Assembly: GCA_023411445.1 (NCBI GenBank)
Contig: JAEYOT010000543.1
Location: 1 to 5,153 of the forward strand
Length of the DNA stretch: 5,153 bases
From: Pseudomonadota bacterium
GTDB taxonomy: Bacteria; Myxococcota_A; Polyangia; Polyangiales; Polyangiaceae
Direction of reading: 5' to 3'
The position numbers were made by a program, and so were the translations under genes. Positions 1 through 5,153 of this stretch are shown here, one piece after another. The notes below the pieces were generated by a model. It was not told the origin of the DNA. It was given only the letters and a program-made list of their open reading frames with translations, and did no database searches. Numbering within the stretch: position 1 is the stretch's first letter; every line of letters starts with the position of its first letter.

Positions 1-39
1 AACGAAGGCTGAGCCAGCGCGGCGCAAGGGGATGAGGCT

Positions 40-2418
40 TCAGAGTGGGCAGGGGCTGGAGACGATGGCGCCGGTGGCTGCCAGCGCTTGCAGGTTCGCC
101 AGCTGCTCAGCGCAGTCGAAGGCTGGCTGCGTGAAGTACAAGCGATCGCCCGCGCCGATGCCGGTGTTTTGGAGCAGCGGCGAAAGGTCCGTAAACGGGC
201 AGTTGTTGGTGCTGAGGTAGCTGAGGTCGCTGAGCGAGGCGACGGGGGTGAGGTCCTTCACGTTGGTGCTCGATAGCTGTAGATCCACGAGCGGCAGCTG
301 TTCGATACCGCTGAGCCCGCTCTGGGGCAGCGTGACCTGGCTGAGGTAGAGTCCCGACAAGGACGTGAGCGCCTGCAGCGGCTCGAGCGAGCTCGGCGCG
401 ACGTACGAGAGGTAGAGGTAGCGCAGCTCCGGCATGTTGGAGAGCGGCGCCAGGCTCGTCGGCTGTGCTCCGGCGGTGCCGCCCAGCTGCAAATGCTGCA
501 GCTGGGTAGCGGTCGCGAGCGGGCTCGGGTCGGTCGCCGGATTGCCGTAGACGTTCAGCGTGGTGAGCGAGCCGAGGCCGAGGCCGCGCAGCGAGGTGAG
601 CCCGGTGTTGGCCAGGCTCAGCACGGTGAGCTCAGTCAGGCCCGTGAGCACCGGCGGCGCGCCCAGCGGGTTCTCGTCCAGATACAGCGTGCTCAGCTTG
701 GCGAAGCCGGAGAAGTCGAGGACGCCGGCGAGCGCGTTGTTGCTGAGGTAGACGTGCGTCAGGTTCGGCATCGAGGTGAGCGCCGAGATCTCGCTCACCT
801 CGTTGTCCAGTAGGCTCAGAGTCTGTAGCGCCGTGCACGACGCGAGCGCGGAGATATCGCTGATTAGCGAGTAATCCGCGCTGAGGTAGGTCAGGTTAGT
901 GTGGCCCGCGAGGGGGGCAAGGCTCGTAACGAACGTGCTCGTGAGCGACAGGTCGTAGAGCGAGGTCATGTTCGTGAGCGCTGTCAGGCTCGCCACCGAG
1001 GTGTAGCTGAGGTTCAAGCCGCTCAGGCTGATCAGCGGCGCTAGCTGATCGATGCTCGAAAACTCGTTGTACGAGAGATCGAGCCCCGTGAGCGAGACGA
1101 GCGACTTGAGCGCGTCCACGTTGGCAATCTGGTTGCTGCCCAGGTAGAGCTGGTCCAGCCCCGTGAGCGAGGCGAGTGGCGTGACGCTCTCCAGCAGGTT
1201 GCTCGACAGATTTAGGGAGCTCAGCTTGGTCAAGCCGCTGAGCGGTGAGACGTCCTCGATGTCGTTGTAGCTCAGGTCTAAGCTGGTGAGGTTCGTGAGG
1301 CCGCTGAGCGGCGTGAGCGAGACGACGCCATCGGCGGAGGCCATCAAGCTGGTGAGTGACTTGAGCCCGCTCAGCGGGTCGAGCCCGCTCAGCGGGTTGT
1401 AGGAGACATCCAGCGTTTGCAGCTGGGTGAGCGAGGCGAGCGGACTCAGGTCCTCGATTTGGTTGGCTGCCAAGTAGAGATCGAAGAGGTTGGTCAGCGT
1501 CTGAAGCGGCGTGAGATCCGCGATCGAATTGCTGCCGAGCTCCAGGTAACTTAAAGTAGTGATCTCACTAAGCGGGGTGATGTCTACCAATCGATTGCTG
1601 CCCAATGACAGTAGGGTCAGGGGGAGGTCGCTCAACGGTGCCGTGTCCACCACCCGGTTCCCATAAAGGTACAGCTGAGTCAGCGTGCTGATCTCGGCCA
1701 GGGGGGTCAGGTCCTCGATCTGGTTGGAGTAGGCTTGGAGGGTGGTCAGCGCGGGGAGCTCTGCCAGCGGCGAGAGGTCCGCGACTTGGTTGTAGTTGAT
1801 GGTCAGCGAGGTGAGCTTGCTGAGTGAGCTCACGGCCGCGAGGCTCGTGAGCTGGGTGTTGTAGAGCGCCAGCGTCTCGAGCTCCGTCAGGCTGGCGATC
1901 GGCTCGAGCGAGGTCAGGTTGCCGCCCTGGAGTGACAGGCTGGTAAGGCCGGTCATGCACTCGAGCCCTCGTGGGTCGTTGACTCCGGACGCCGAAAACT
2001 GAGTCAGCTTGGCCAGCTCCGTCTCGGGGATGCGGCCGGAGGTCACGCCCGTCGCCGCGCGCGCGGCGGCGAGCAGCGCGGCGTCAGGCATCGCGCACGG
2101 GTCGACGTCGATCGGCGCGCCGCCTTCACCGCCCACGGCTCCGGCGTAGCCGCCGAGCTGCGGCTCACCTTCACCGAATTGCCCCGCCACGGCAGGCAAG
2201 CCACCCAAGCCACCCTCACCGGTCTGGGGAGCGCCGCCGGCGTCCGCTCCCGCCACCATCTCGCTGCCGCCTGCGTGAAGCCCCGCTTCGCCGCCCGCTC
2301 CGCCCGCCTCGTCTTGCGCCCGCTTCTTCGCCTCACTGGAGCCGCAGGCGACACTAGCGAGAGTGAGTGAGAGGCACGCAATGGCAAGCGATGGTCGATG
2401 GACGAACGATCCCGACAT
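40..2418 (-). CDS. Leucine-rich-repeat lipoprotein, internalin-like, surface or envelope anchored
   Basis: Complete 792-residue protein. Residues 1-24 form a lipoprotein signal peptide: a short Arg/His n-region, a hydrophobic core (residues 11-24), and a relaxed lipobox SVAC with Cys25 as the predicted lipidated residue. Residues 26-103 are low-complexity Gly/Ala/Glu-rich, a tether style common in myxobacterial lipoproteins. Residues 104-157 resemble the N-terminal cap of internalin-type LRR proteins, with Cys108 and Cys154. About 27 repeats of the form LxxLxLxxNxIxDLxPLxx follow (residues 158-753), then a C-terminal cap with Cys769 and Cys790. LRR arrays of this type bind proteins or other ligands; no catalytic domain is visible. 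The ATG at 2418 gives a well-formed signal peptide but lacks a close Shine-Dalgarno: GGAGG lies 22 nt upstream. The gene is divergent from the zinc-ribbon gene. Ligand and biological role are unknown; the LRR lipoprotein call is firm. Confidence 0.93.
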   Translation of the reverse strand: MSGSFVHRPSLAIACLSLTLASVACGSSEAKKRAQDEAGGAGGEAGLHAGGSEMVAGADAGGAPQTGEGGLGGLPAVAGQFGEGEPQLGGYAGAVGGEGGAPIDVDPCAMPDAALLAAARAATGVTSGRIPETELAKLTQFSASGVNDPRGLECMTGLTSLSLQGGNLTSLEPIASLTELETLALYNTQLTSLAAVSSLSKLTSLTINYNQVADLSPLAELPALTTLQAYSNQIEDLTPLAEISTLTQLYLYGNRVVDTAPLSDLPLTLLSLGSNRLVDITPLSEITTLSYLELGSNSIADLTPLQTLTNLFDLYLAANQIEDLSPLASLTQLQTLDVSYNPLSGLDPLSGLKSLTSLMASADGVVSLTPLSGLTNLTSLDLSYNDIEDVSPLSGLTKLSSLNLSSNLLESVTPLASLTGLDQLYLGSNQIANVDALKSLVSLTGLDLSYNEFSSIDQLAPLISLSGLNLSYTSVASLTALTNMTSLYDLSLTSTFVTSLAPLAGHTNLTYLSADYSLISDISALASCTALQTLSLLDNEVSEISALTSMPNLTHVYLSNNALAGVLDFSGFAKLSTLYLDENPLGAPPVLTGLTELTVLSLANTGLTSLRGLGLGSLTTLNVYGNPATDPSPLATATQLQHLQLGGTAGAQPTSLAPLSNMPELRYLYLSYVAPSSLEPLQALTSLSGLYLSQVTLPQSGLSGIEQLPLVDLQLSSTNVKDLTPVASLSDLSYLSTNNCPFTDLSPLLQNTGIGAGDRLYFTQPAFDCAEQLANLQALAATGAIVSSPCPL
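160..1947 (-). repeat. LRR-coding array, about 27 units of mostly 66 bp
   Basis: This stretch encodes residues 158-753 of the lipoprotein. I count 27 consecutive units, each starting at the first Leu of LxxLxL. Most are exactly 22 residues; two are 21 (starting at residues 246 and 597), one is 25 (starting at 640) and one is 23 (starting at 687). The Asn of the LxxN position is kept in nearly all of units 3-14, then often replaced by Thr, Ser, Val or Cys in units 15-27. At DNA level the units are diverged, apart from recurring short CTCGCTCACG-like words that encode Leu-Ser/Thr segments. This is an old protein repeat, not a satellite or CRISPR. Confidence 0.9.
1363..1398. repeat. Two adjacent 18-bp direct repeats inside the LRR gene
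   Basis: Positions 1363-1380 and 1381-1398 are identical at 17 of 18 bases, differing only at the last. On the coding strand they encode NPLSGL then DPLSGL (residues 341-352). Each copy contains the near-palindrome CCCGCTCAGCGGG. The 22-residue repeat register is not disturbed. Confidence 0.8.
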
Positions 2419-2584
2419 GACCGCGGAACTTATGGGTAGACCTCCGCCGGCGCAATAACGATTAGTTTCCAGCTAGCCACGGCTCTCCGCTAATTACAGG
2501 CGTACGGGACGAGCACTACTGCCGCAGCGACGTGACCAGGTCGTGACTTGCAACAACTCTCGTCGGTGACCAGGTTGAGTCGCG
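2419..2584. promoter_or_regulatory. Divergent intergenic region between the LRR lipoprotein and zinc-ribbon genes
   Basis: This 166-bp region must contain the starts of transcription for both divergent genes. It has an AT-richer patch at about 2455-2497, including TAATTA at 2491-2496, which could be a -10 element for the rightward gene; the corresponding -35 (TTTCCA at 2466-2471, 19-bp spacing) is poor. No convincing consensus promoter is visible for the leftward gene. A GGAGG on the minus strand (2445-2441) lies 22 nt from the lipoprotein ATG. The right half carries three GTGAC boxes, annotated separately. The regulatory role rests on position; the exact elements are guesses. Confidence 0.5.
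2531..2575 (+). promoter_or_regulatory. Three phased GTGAC boxes, possible regulator binding site
   Basis: GTGAC occurs at 2532-2536, 2543-2547 and 2566-2570. The starts are 11 and 23 bp apart, close to one and two helical turns. Copies one and three extend to the same ten bases, GTGACCAGGT (2532-2541 and 2566-2575). Copies one and two share CGTGAC. The cluster ends 10 bp before the ATG of the zinc-ribbon gene, so a bound protein could block its transcription or translation start. No known regulator is matched. Confidence 0.35.
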
Positions 2585-3037
2585 ATGAAATGTTTTCCCA
2601 CCATCTGCGACGCGTGCAGTCGCGTTCGGCTCGTCGCAGTCCCCGAGGCGGCGCCTGCCACTATCTCGTGTGAACGCTGCGGTCACGTCGCGCGTATCGT
2701 GCCGAGCCGTAGCTACCGCGAGGAGGACGCGCCGCGCTTCGCCGAGCTCAGCGATGTCGTGACGGACGGCGCGCCGAGCACGTTGGAGGTGGCCAGTCTG
2801 AAGCAAGCGCTGCAGCAAGCCGTCCCCTCGGGCTATAGTGCGTTGTTCGACCTGCTGTCGTCGCGATTCCCAGAGCTCATCTCCGCGCAGCTATCCTGTC
2901 GTGGGCAGCGCGACGCGCAGCGCAACGTCCTGGGCATGCTCCTCACCATCTTCGAAGCGCTCGCGACGCGGCGGAGCTCCGGCACCATGCCGGCCGTCGC
3001 GGAGTTGCCGGAACGTCTGGCGAAGCTCAGCTCTTGA
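2585..3037 (+). CDS. Small zinc-ribbon protein of unknown function
   Basis: Complete 150-residue protein; I do not recognise a named family. The N-terminus has CxxC at residues 8-11 and another CxxC at 29-32, spaced like the two knuckles of a zinc ribbon, plus Cys3 and His34 nearby. Residues 45-150 contain no transmembrane segment or signal peptide, look largely helical, and include a Leu-rich stretch at about 84-128. It is therefore probably cytoplasmic. The ATG at 2585 is the only reasonable start: an in-frame TGA sits 9 bp upstream (2576-2578). The ribosome binding site is weak. The gene is divergent from the LRR gene and convergent with the TetR gene, with which its last 11 bp overlap. 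Zinc ribbons of this kind may bind nucleic acid or protein, but function cannot be assigned. The two CxxC pairs and base composition matching its neighbours support a real gene. Confidence 0.8.
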   Translation: MKCFPTICDACSRVRLVAVPEAAPATISCERCGHVARIVPSRSYREEDAPRFAELSDVVTDGAPSTLEVASLKQALQQAVPSGYSALFDLLSSRFPELISAQLSCRGQRDAQRNVLGMLLTIFEALATRRSSGTMPAVAELPERLAKLSS

Positions 3038-3710
3038 GCGGGGCAGCGGGCTCTCGAGCCGGGCTTTCGCGTGCGGTGGCGGCTACCATGACGGGCTCCG
3101 CGCCGCCCAGCACGTAGCTGGTGAGAAACTTCGTCAGCTCTCGGATCAGCCGATCCACGTCCAAGCCGTGCGGACGCTCCAGCAGGTGAGCCAGCATGGT
3201 GGCGCGCACGGATTGATAGATGATGAACGAGGCGGCCTCCACGTCCGTGAGGCGGAGAGGAGCGCGCGTGGCGGTCAAGAAGTAGCGAATCAGCTCGATC
3301 ACGCGGCGATCGAAGGCGTGCACCCGCTCCGACTTGGCGACGCGCAGGCCTTCGATGGTGAGCACCCGGTGCAGCCCGGGTGATTGCGCGTAGAGCGCGG
3401 CCAGGCCCCGCAGGGCCGCGGTCACGGTCTCGATCGGAGCCTTATCCAGATTGCCGTCGCCGAACACGGCCTGCATCACCTCGATGGTGCGCTCGAACTC
3501 GCGATCTTGAAGCGCCTCCAGGATGGCATCGCGGTGCGAAAAGTACTGGTACAGCGAGCCGATGCTGACCCCAGCTACTTCGGCGATGCGCTTGGTGGTG
3601 GCGGCGTCCAGGCTCTCCCGATCCAGGATCTGCGCGGTGGCCTCCAGGATGGCGCGCACGGTCTCTTTGGCTCGAGGTTGCTGCGGTTGCTTACGTGCGT
3701 GCTTGGCCAT
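3027..3710 (-). CDS. TetR/AcrR-family transcriptional regulator
   Basis: Complete 227-residue protein. The TetR N-terminal DNA-binding domain covers about residues 15-62: a first helix (ETVRAILEATAQIL), then the helix-turn-helix TTKRIAEVAGVSIGSLYQYF at 38-57, followed by the usual charged helix (HRDAILEAL). Residues 65-200 are the helical ligand-binding and dimerisation domain, which is too variable to name a ligand. Residues 203-227 are a low-complexity tail. Length fits the family (usually 190-230). The ATG at 3710 places the HTH in its normal position; the open frame continues far upstream, but only as antisense-like sequence across the methyltransferase gene. The start lies 23 bp after the methyltransferase stop, so the two are probably co-transcribed. 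The protein likely acts as a ligand-released repressor, perhaps of its own operon. Its 3' end overlaps the convergent zinc-ribbon gene by 11 bp. Shine-Dalgarno is weak. Confidence 0.93.
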   Translation of the reverse strand: MAKHARKQPQQPRAKETVRAILEATAQILDRESLDAATTKRIAEVAGVSIGSLYQYFSHRDAILEALQDREFERTIEVMQAVFGDGNLDKAPIETVTAALRGLAALYAQSPGLHRVLTIEGLRVAKSERVHAFDRRVIELIRYFLTATRAPLRLTDVEAASFIIYQSVRATMLAHLLERPHGLDVDRLIRELTKFLTSYVLGGAEPVMVAATARESPAREPAAPLKS

Positions 3711-3733
3711 GCGCTTGCTCGCAAGCCGTGCTC

Positions 3734-4918
3734 TTACACCGACGCCGCGCCGGCGTCGTCCTGGGCCAGGGCTTGGCGCCGCGCGCCGCCCCCGCGCAGC
3801 GAGAAGCGCCGATCGAAGGCGTCCAGGTTCTTGTGCACCACTGCCTGGAAGCACTCGGAGGTGCCTTGCAGCGCGATGCGCCAAGACCAGCCCAAGAACA
3901 AGTTCCACAGCCGGAACCAGCGCTCGCCGTAGCTGTCGACGACGCTCTTGCGATTCGCTTCCCAGTTCTGCTGCCAGCGCTGGATCGTGAGCGCGTAGTG
4001 CACGCTGACGTTCTCCACCGAGTGGATGCCCAGCCCGGCCTTCTCCATGGCCTTGGACATTTCGCTCAGCGGGAGCGAGGCGTCCGCGCCGGGGAAGATG
4101 TACTTGTTCATGAACAAGCCCCACACCATGTCCTCCGGGCGCATGCCCACCGGCGGCACGCCCAGGGGACCGCCCCGCCGCAGGCCGCACCACTGCACCA
4201 AGAACAAGCCGTCGTCCCGCAAGCGCTCGCGCACGACGTCGAAGTACTTGGCCAAATTCTTCACGCCGACGTGCTCGACCATCTCGAGGCTGACGATGCG
4301 GTCGTACTTCTGCGCGGGGATGTCGCGATAGTCCAGGCAGAGCACGCGGGCGCGATCGCTCACCCCCTCACGGGCGATGCGCGCGTTGCCGAAGGCGGCT
4401 CCCGTTTGGGCCAGCGTGACGCCGGTGACGTCCGCACCGAACTCTTTGGCTGCGTGAGCCACGAGGGTGCCCCAGCCGCAGCCGATGTCTAGCAAGGTGT
4501 GGCCGGGCTCTAGGCGCAGCTTGTGACACACGGCGTTCATCTTGTTGCGCTGGGCCTGCTCGAGCGATTCGTCATCGCGCTGGAACAGACCGCTCGTGTA
4601 GATCATGGATTCGCCGAGGAACGCCGCGAAGAAATCGTCGCCGCGGTCGTAGTGCTCGCGCACGATGCGTTGATCTTGGGATTTCGAGTGGATGAGCCAC
4701 TCCGGCAACATGCGGGTGATGAGGAAGCGCAGGTGCCCACGCGTGATGCGAAAATCCACGAGGCTGGCCCGCGCGTCCAAGAATGCGGCGAGATCGGGGA
4801 TGTCGAGCGAGCCTTCCAAATAGGCCTCGTGCACCTCTTCCATCGACAAGGGTCGGGCGTGATGGCGGCGCTCCAGGCGCGCGTCGACGAATACTACGTA
4901 GTCGGAAAGTCTTCCCAT
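3734..4918 (-). CDS. Cyclopropane-fatty-acid-synthase-family SAM methyltransferase, sphingolipid C9-methyltransferase-like
   Basis: Complete 394-residue class I methyltransferase that transfers a methylene or methyl from S-adenosylmethionine to a lipid double bond. Visible motifs: HYDRGDDFF (89-97), SAM motif I LLDIGCGWG (142-150), VTGVTLA (164-170), LCLDYRDIP (193-201), LEMVEHVG (211-218). Compared with E. coli Cfa active-site residues, Cys131, Glu215 and Tyr308 match C139, E239 and Y317, while H266 is Gln242 and I268 is Cys244. From memory, segments MIYTSG, GLFMNKYIFPGADAS (267-281), HYALTIQRW (307-315), YGERWFRLW and VHKNLDAF are characteristic of fungal sphingolipid C9-methyltransferases rather than of Cfa. 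Unlike the fungal enzymes there is no N-terminal membrane region, so it is probably cytosolic or membrane-peripheral. ATG 4918 follows a strong GAGGAGG. The substrate (phospholipid acyl chain or sphingoid base) is unresolved. Confidence 0.93.
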   Translation of the reverse strand: MGRLSDYVVFVDARLERRHHARPLSMEEVHEAYLEGSLDIPDLAAFLDARASLVDFRITRGHLRFLITRMLPEWLIHSKSQDQRIVREHYDRGDDFFAAFLGESMIYTSGLFQRDDESLEQAQRNKMNAVCHKLRLEPGHTLLDIGCGWGTLVAHAAKEFGADVTGVTLAQTGAAFGNARIAREGVSDRARVLCLDYRDIPAQKYDRIVSLEMVEHVGVKNLAKYFDVVRERLRDDGLFLVQWCGLRRGGPLGVPPVGMRPEDMVWGLFMNKYIFPGADASLPLSEMSKAMEKAGLGIHSVENVSVHYALTIQRWQQNWEANRKSVVDSYGERWFRLWNLFLGWSWRIALQGTSECFQAVVHKNLDAFDRRFSLRGGGARRQALAQDDAGAASV

Positions 4919-4926
4919 ACCGTTGG

Positions 4927-4933
4927 CCTCCTC
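4927..4933 (-). promoter_or_regulatory. Shine-Dalgarno of the methyltransferase gene
   Basis: The minus strand reads GAGGAGG, 8 nt before the ATG at 4918. This is the only textbook-strong ribosome binding site in the window. It fixes the start codon and suggests efficient translation of the first gene of the operon. Confidence 0.85.
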
Positions 4934-4947
4934 GTGCCCTGTCAGAT

Positions 4948-4963
4948 TGCGGCGCGAATGCCA
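4948..4963 (-). promoter_or_regulatory. Possible sigma-54 type -24/-12 promoter element
   Basis: The minus strand reads TGGCATTCGCGCCGCA. Against the sigma-54 consensus TGGCACGNNNNTTGCA it keeps TGGCA, the terminal GCA, and the required 10-bp gap between GG and GC. It lacks the CG after TGGCA and the TT before GC. Transcription would start near 4937, leaving a leader of about 19 nt that still contains the Shine-Dalgarno. Geometry is good but sequence match is partial. Confidence 0.3.
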
Positions 4964-4978
4964 GGCTGTCTATTCGCG
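4953..4978. promoter_or_regulatory. 26-bp inverted repeat, candidate TetR operator
   Basis: CGCGAAT (4953-4959) and ATTCGCG (4972-4978) are perfect 7-bp inverted arms separated by 12 bp. The site is 35-60 bp upstream of the methyltransferase ATG and overlaps the possible -24/-12 element, where a repressor would be effective. An operator of about this size is compatible with TetR-family dimers. Linking it to the TetR gene downstream is inference; a 7-bp repeat could also arise by chance in GC-rich DNA. Confidence 0.35.
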
Positions 4979-5097
4979 TTCGCCTCAGTTTTCTCGGGGC
5001 GCGAGGCCAGCAGCGCGCAAGCTTCTCGCGCGCCTCTCCGCGTCAGGCGGGGAGCATGGCTCAGTTTTTCGTCGGCGCAGACGCGACCAGAAGCGCG

Positions 5098-5132
5098 GCG
5101 CCCCCGCCGCGGCAGGACCGCGACGGGGGCGC
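5098..5132. terminator. Strong GC hairpin, terminator-like without T tract
   Basis: Arms 5098-5112 and 5118-5132 pair over 15 positions with a single C/A mismatch, around the 5-nt loop CAGGA. The outer nine pairs (GCGCCCCCG with CGGGGGCGC) are perfect. No run of T follows on either strand, so it is not a textbook intrinsic terminator. It may end transcription of a gene beyond the window, insulate the methyltransferase operon, or act as a structured transcript end. The hairpin is certain from sequence; its role is not. Confidence 0.5.
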
Positions 5133-5153
5133 TCTCCCTACCCGCGCTACAGC

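Noticed and set aside
1..39. Possible terminator after the lipoprotein gene
   Set aside because: Only a 4-bp stem (GCTG/CAGC) is visible, with no T tract. The 39 bases show nothing supportable.
160..1947. Periodic DNA suggestive of a CRISPR or satellite
   Set aside because: The 66-bp period is exactly 22 codons of the LRR protein, the copies are diverged, and there are no identical repeats with unique spacers.
2043..2387. Minus-strand 114-residue open frame over the lipoprotein N-terminus
   Set aside because: It is Arg-rich shadow sequence in another frame of the Gly/Ala-rich tether, with no domain or start signal.
3711..4193. Upstream in-frame extension of the TetR gene to an ATG at 4193
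   Set aside because: It would add 161 residues of Arg/Gly/Ala-rich sequence lying in another frame of the well-conserved methyltransferase gene. The TetR domain has its normal N-terminus at 3710.
3695..4492. Long plus-strand open frame antisense to the methyltransferase
   Set aside because: Its sequence is the low-complexity Ala/Arg/His type typical of shadows in high-GC DNA, with no recognisable domain, while the opposite strand has clear catalytic motifs.
4999..5031. Inverted repeat GCGCGAG / CTCGCGC with a 19-nt loop
   Set aside because: Short arms made only of GC-type words, with a long loop; expected by chance in this composition.

Overview
The window is GC-rich DNA. Its codon use, Gly-rich lipoprotein linker and gene types suggest a Gram-negative soil bacterium, most likely a myxobacterium (Myxococcota, Polyangia-like). 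This assignment is inferred from style; there is no rRNA or other marker gene. Four complete protein genes account for nearly all of it. No RNA gene, CRISPR array, insertion sequence or origin was seen.

Layout, left to right. (1) Positions 40-2418, minus strand: a 792-residue secreted lipoprotein. It has a lipobox, a roughly 80-residue Gly/Ala/Glu-rich tether, an N-terminal cap, about 27 internalin-type leucine-rich repeats of mostly 22 residues, and a Cys-containing C-terminal cap. (2) Positions 2419-2584: a divergent intergenic region with an AT-richer patch and three phased GTGAC boxes. (3) Positions 2585-3037, plus strand: a 150-residue protein of unknown function with an N-terminal four-cysteine zinc ribbon. 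Its stop overlaps that of the next gene by 11 bp, tail to tail. (4) Positions 3027-3710, minus strand: a TetR/AcrR-family repressor. (5) Positions 3734-4918, minus strand: a SAM-dependent lipid methyltransferase of the cyclopropane-fatty-acid-synthase superfamily. Its sequence looks closer to fungal sphingolipid C9-methyltransferases than to E. coli Cfa. (6) Positions 4919-5153: the upstream region of that gene, with a strong Shine-Dalgarno, a possible sigma-54 type -24/-12 element inside a 26-bp inverted repeat, and a very stable GC hairpin near the window edge.

The methyltransferase and TetR genes run in the same direction 23 bp apart and probably form a two-gene operon, methyltransferase first. 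The simplest model is that the repressor controls its own operon through the inverted repeat upstream of the methyltransferase, coupling membrane-lipid methylation or cyclopropanation to an unknown signal. The LRR lipoprotein and the zinc-ribbon gene share only an intergenic region; no functional link to the lipid operon is evident. The item most worth following up is the bacterial C9-methyltransferase-like enzyme, because some myxobacteria make sphingolipids.
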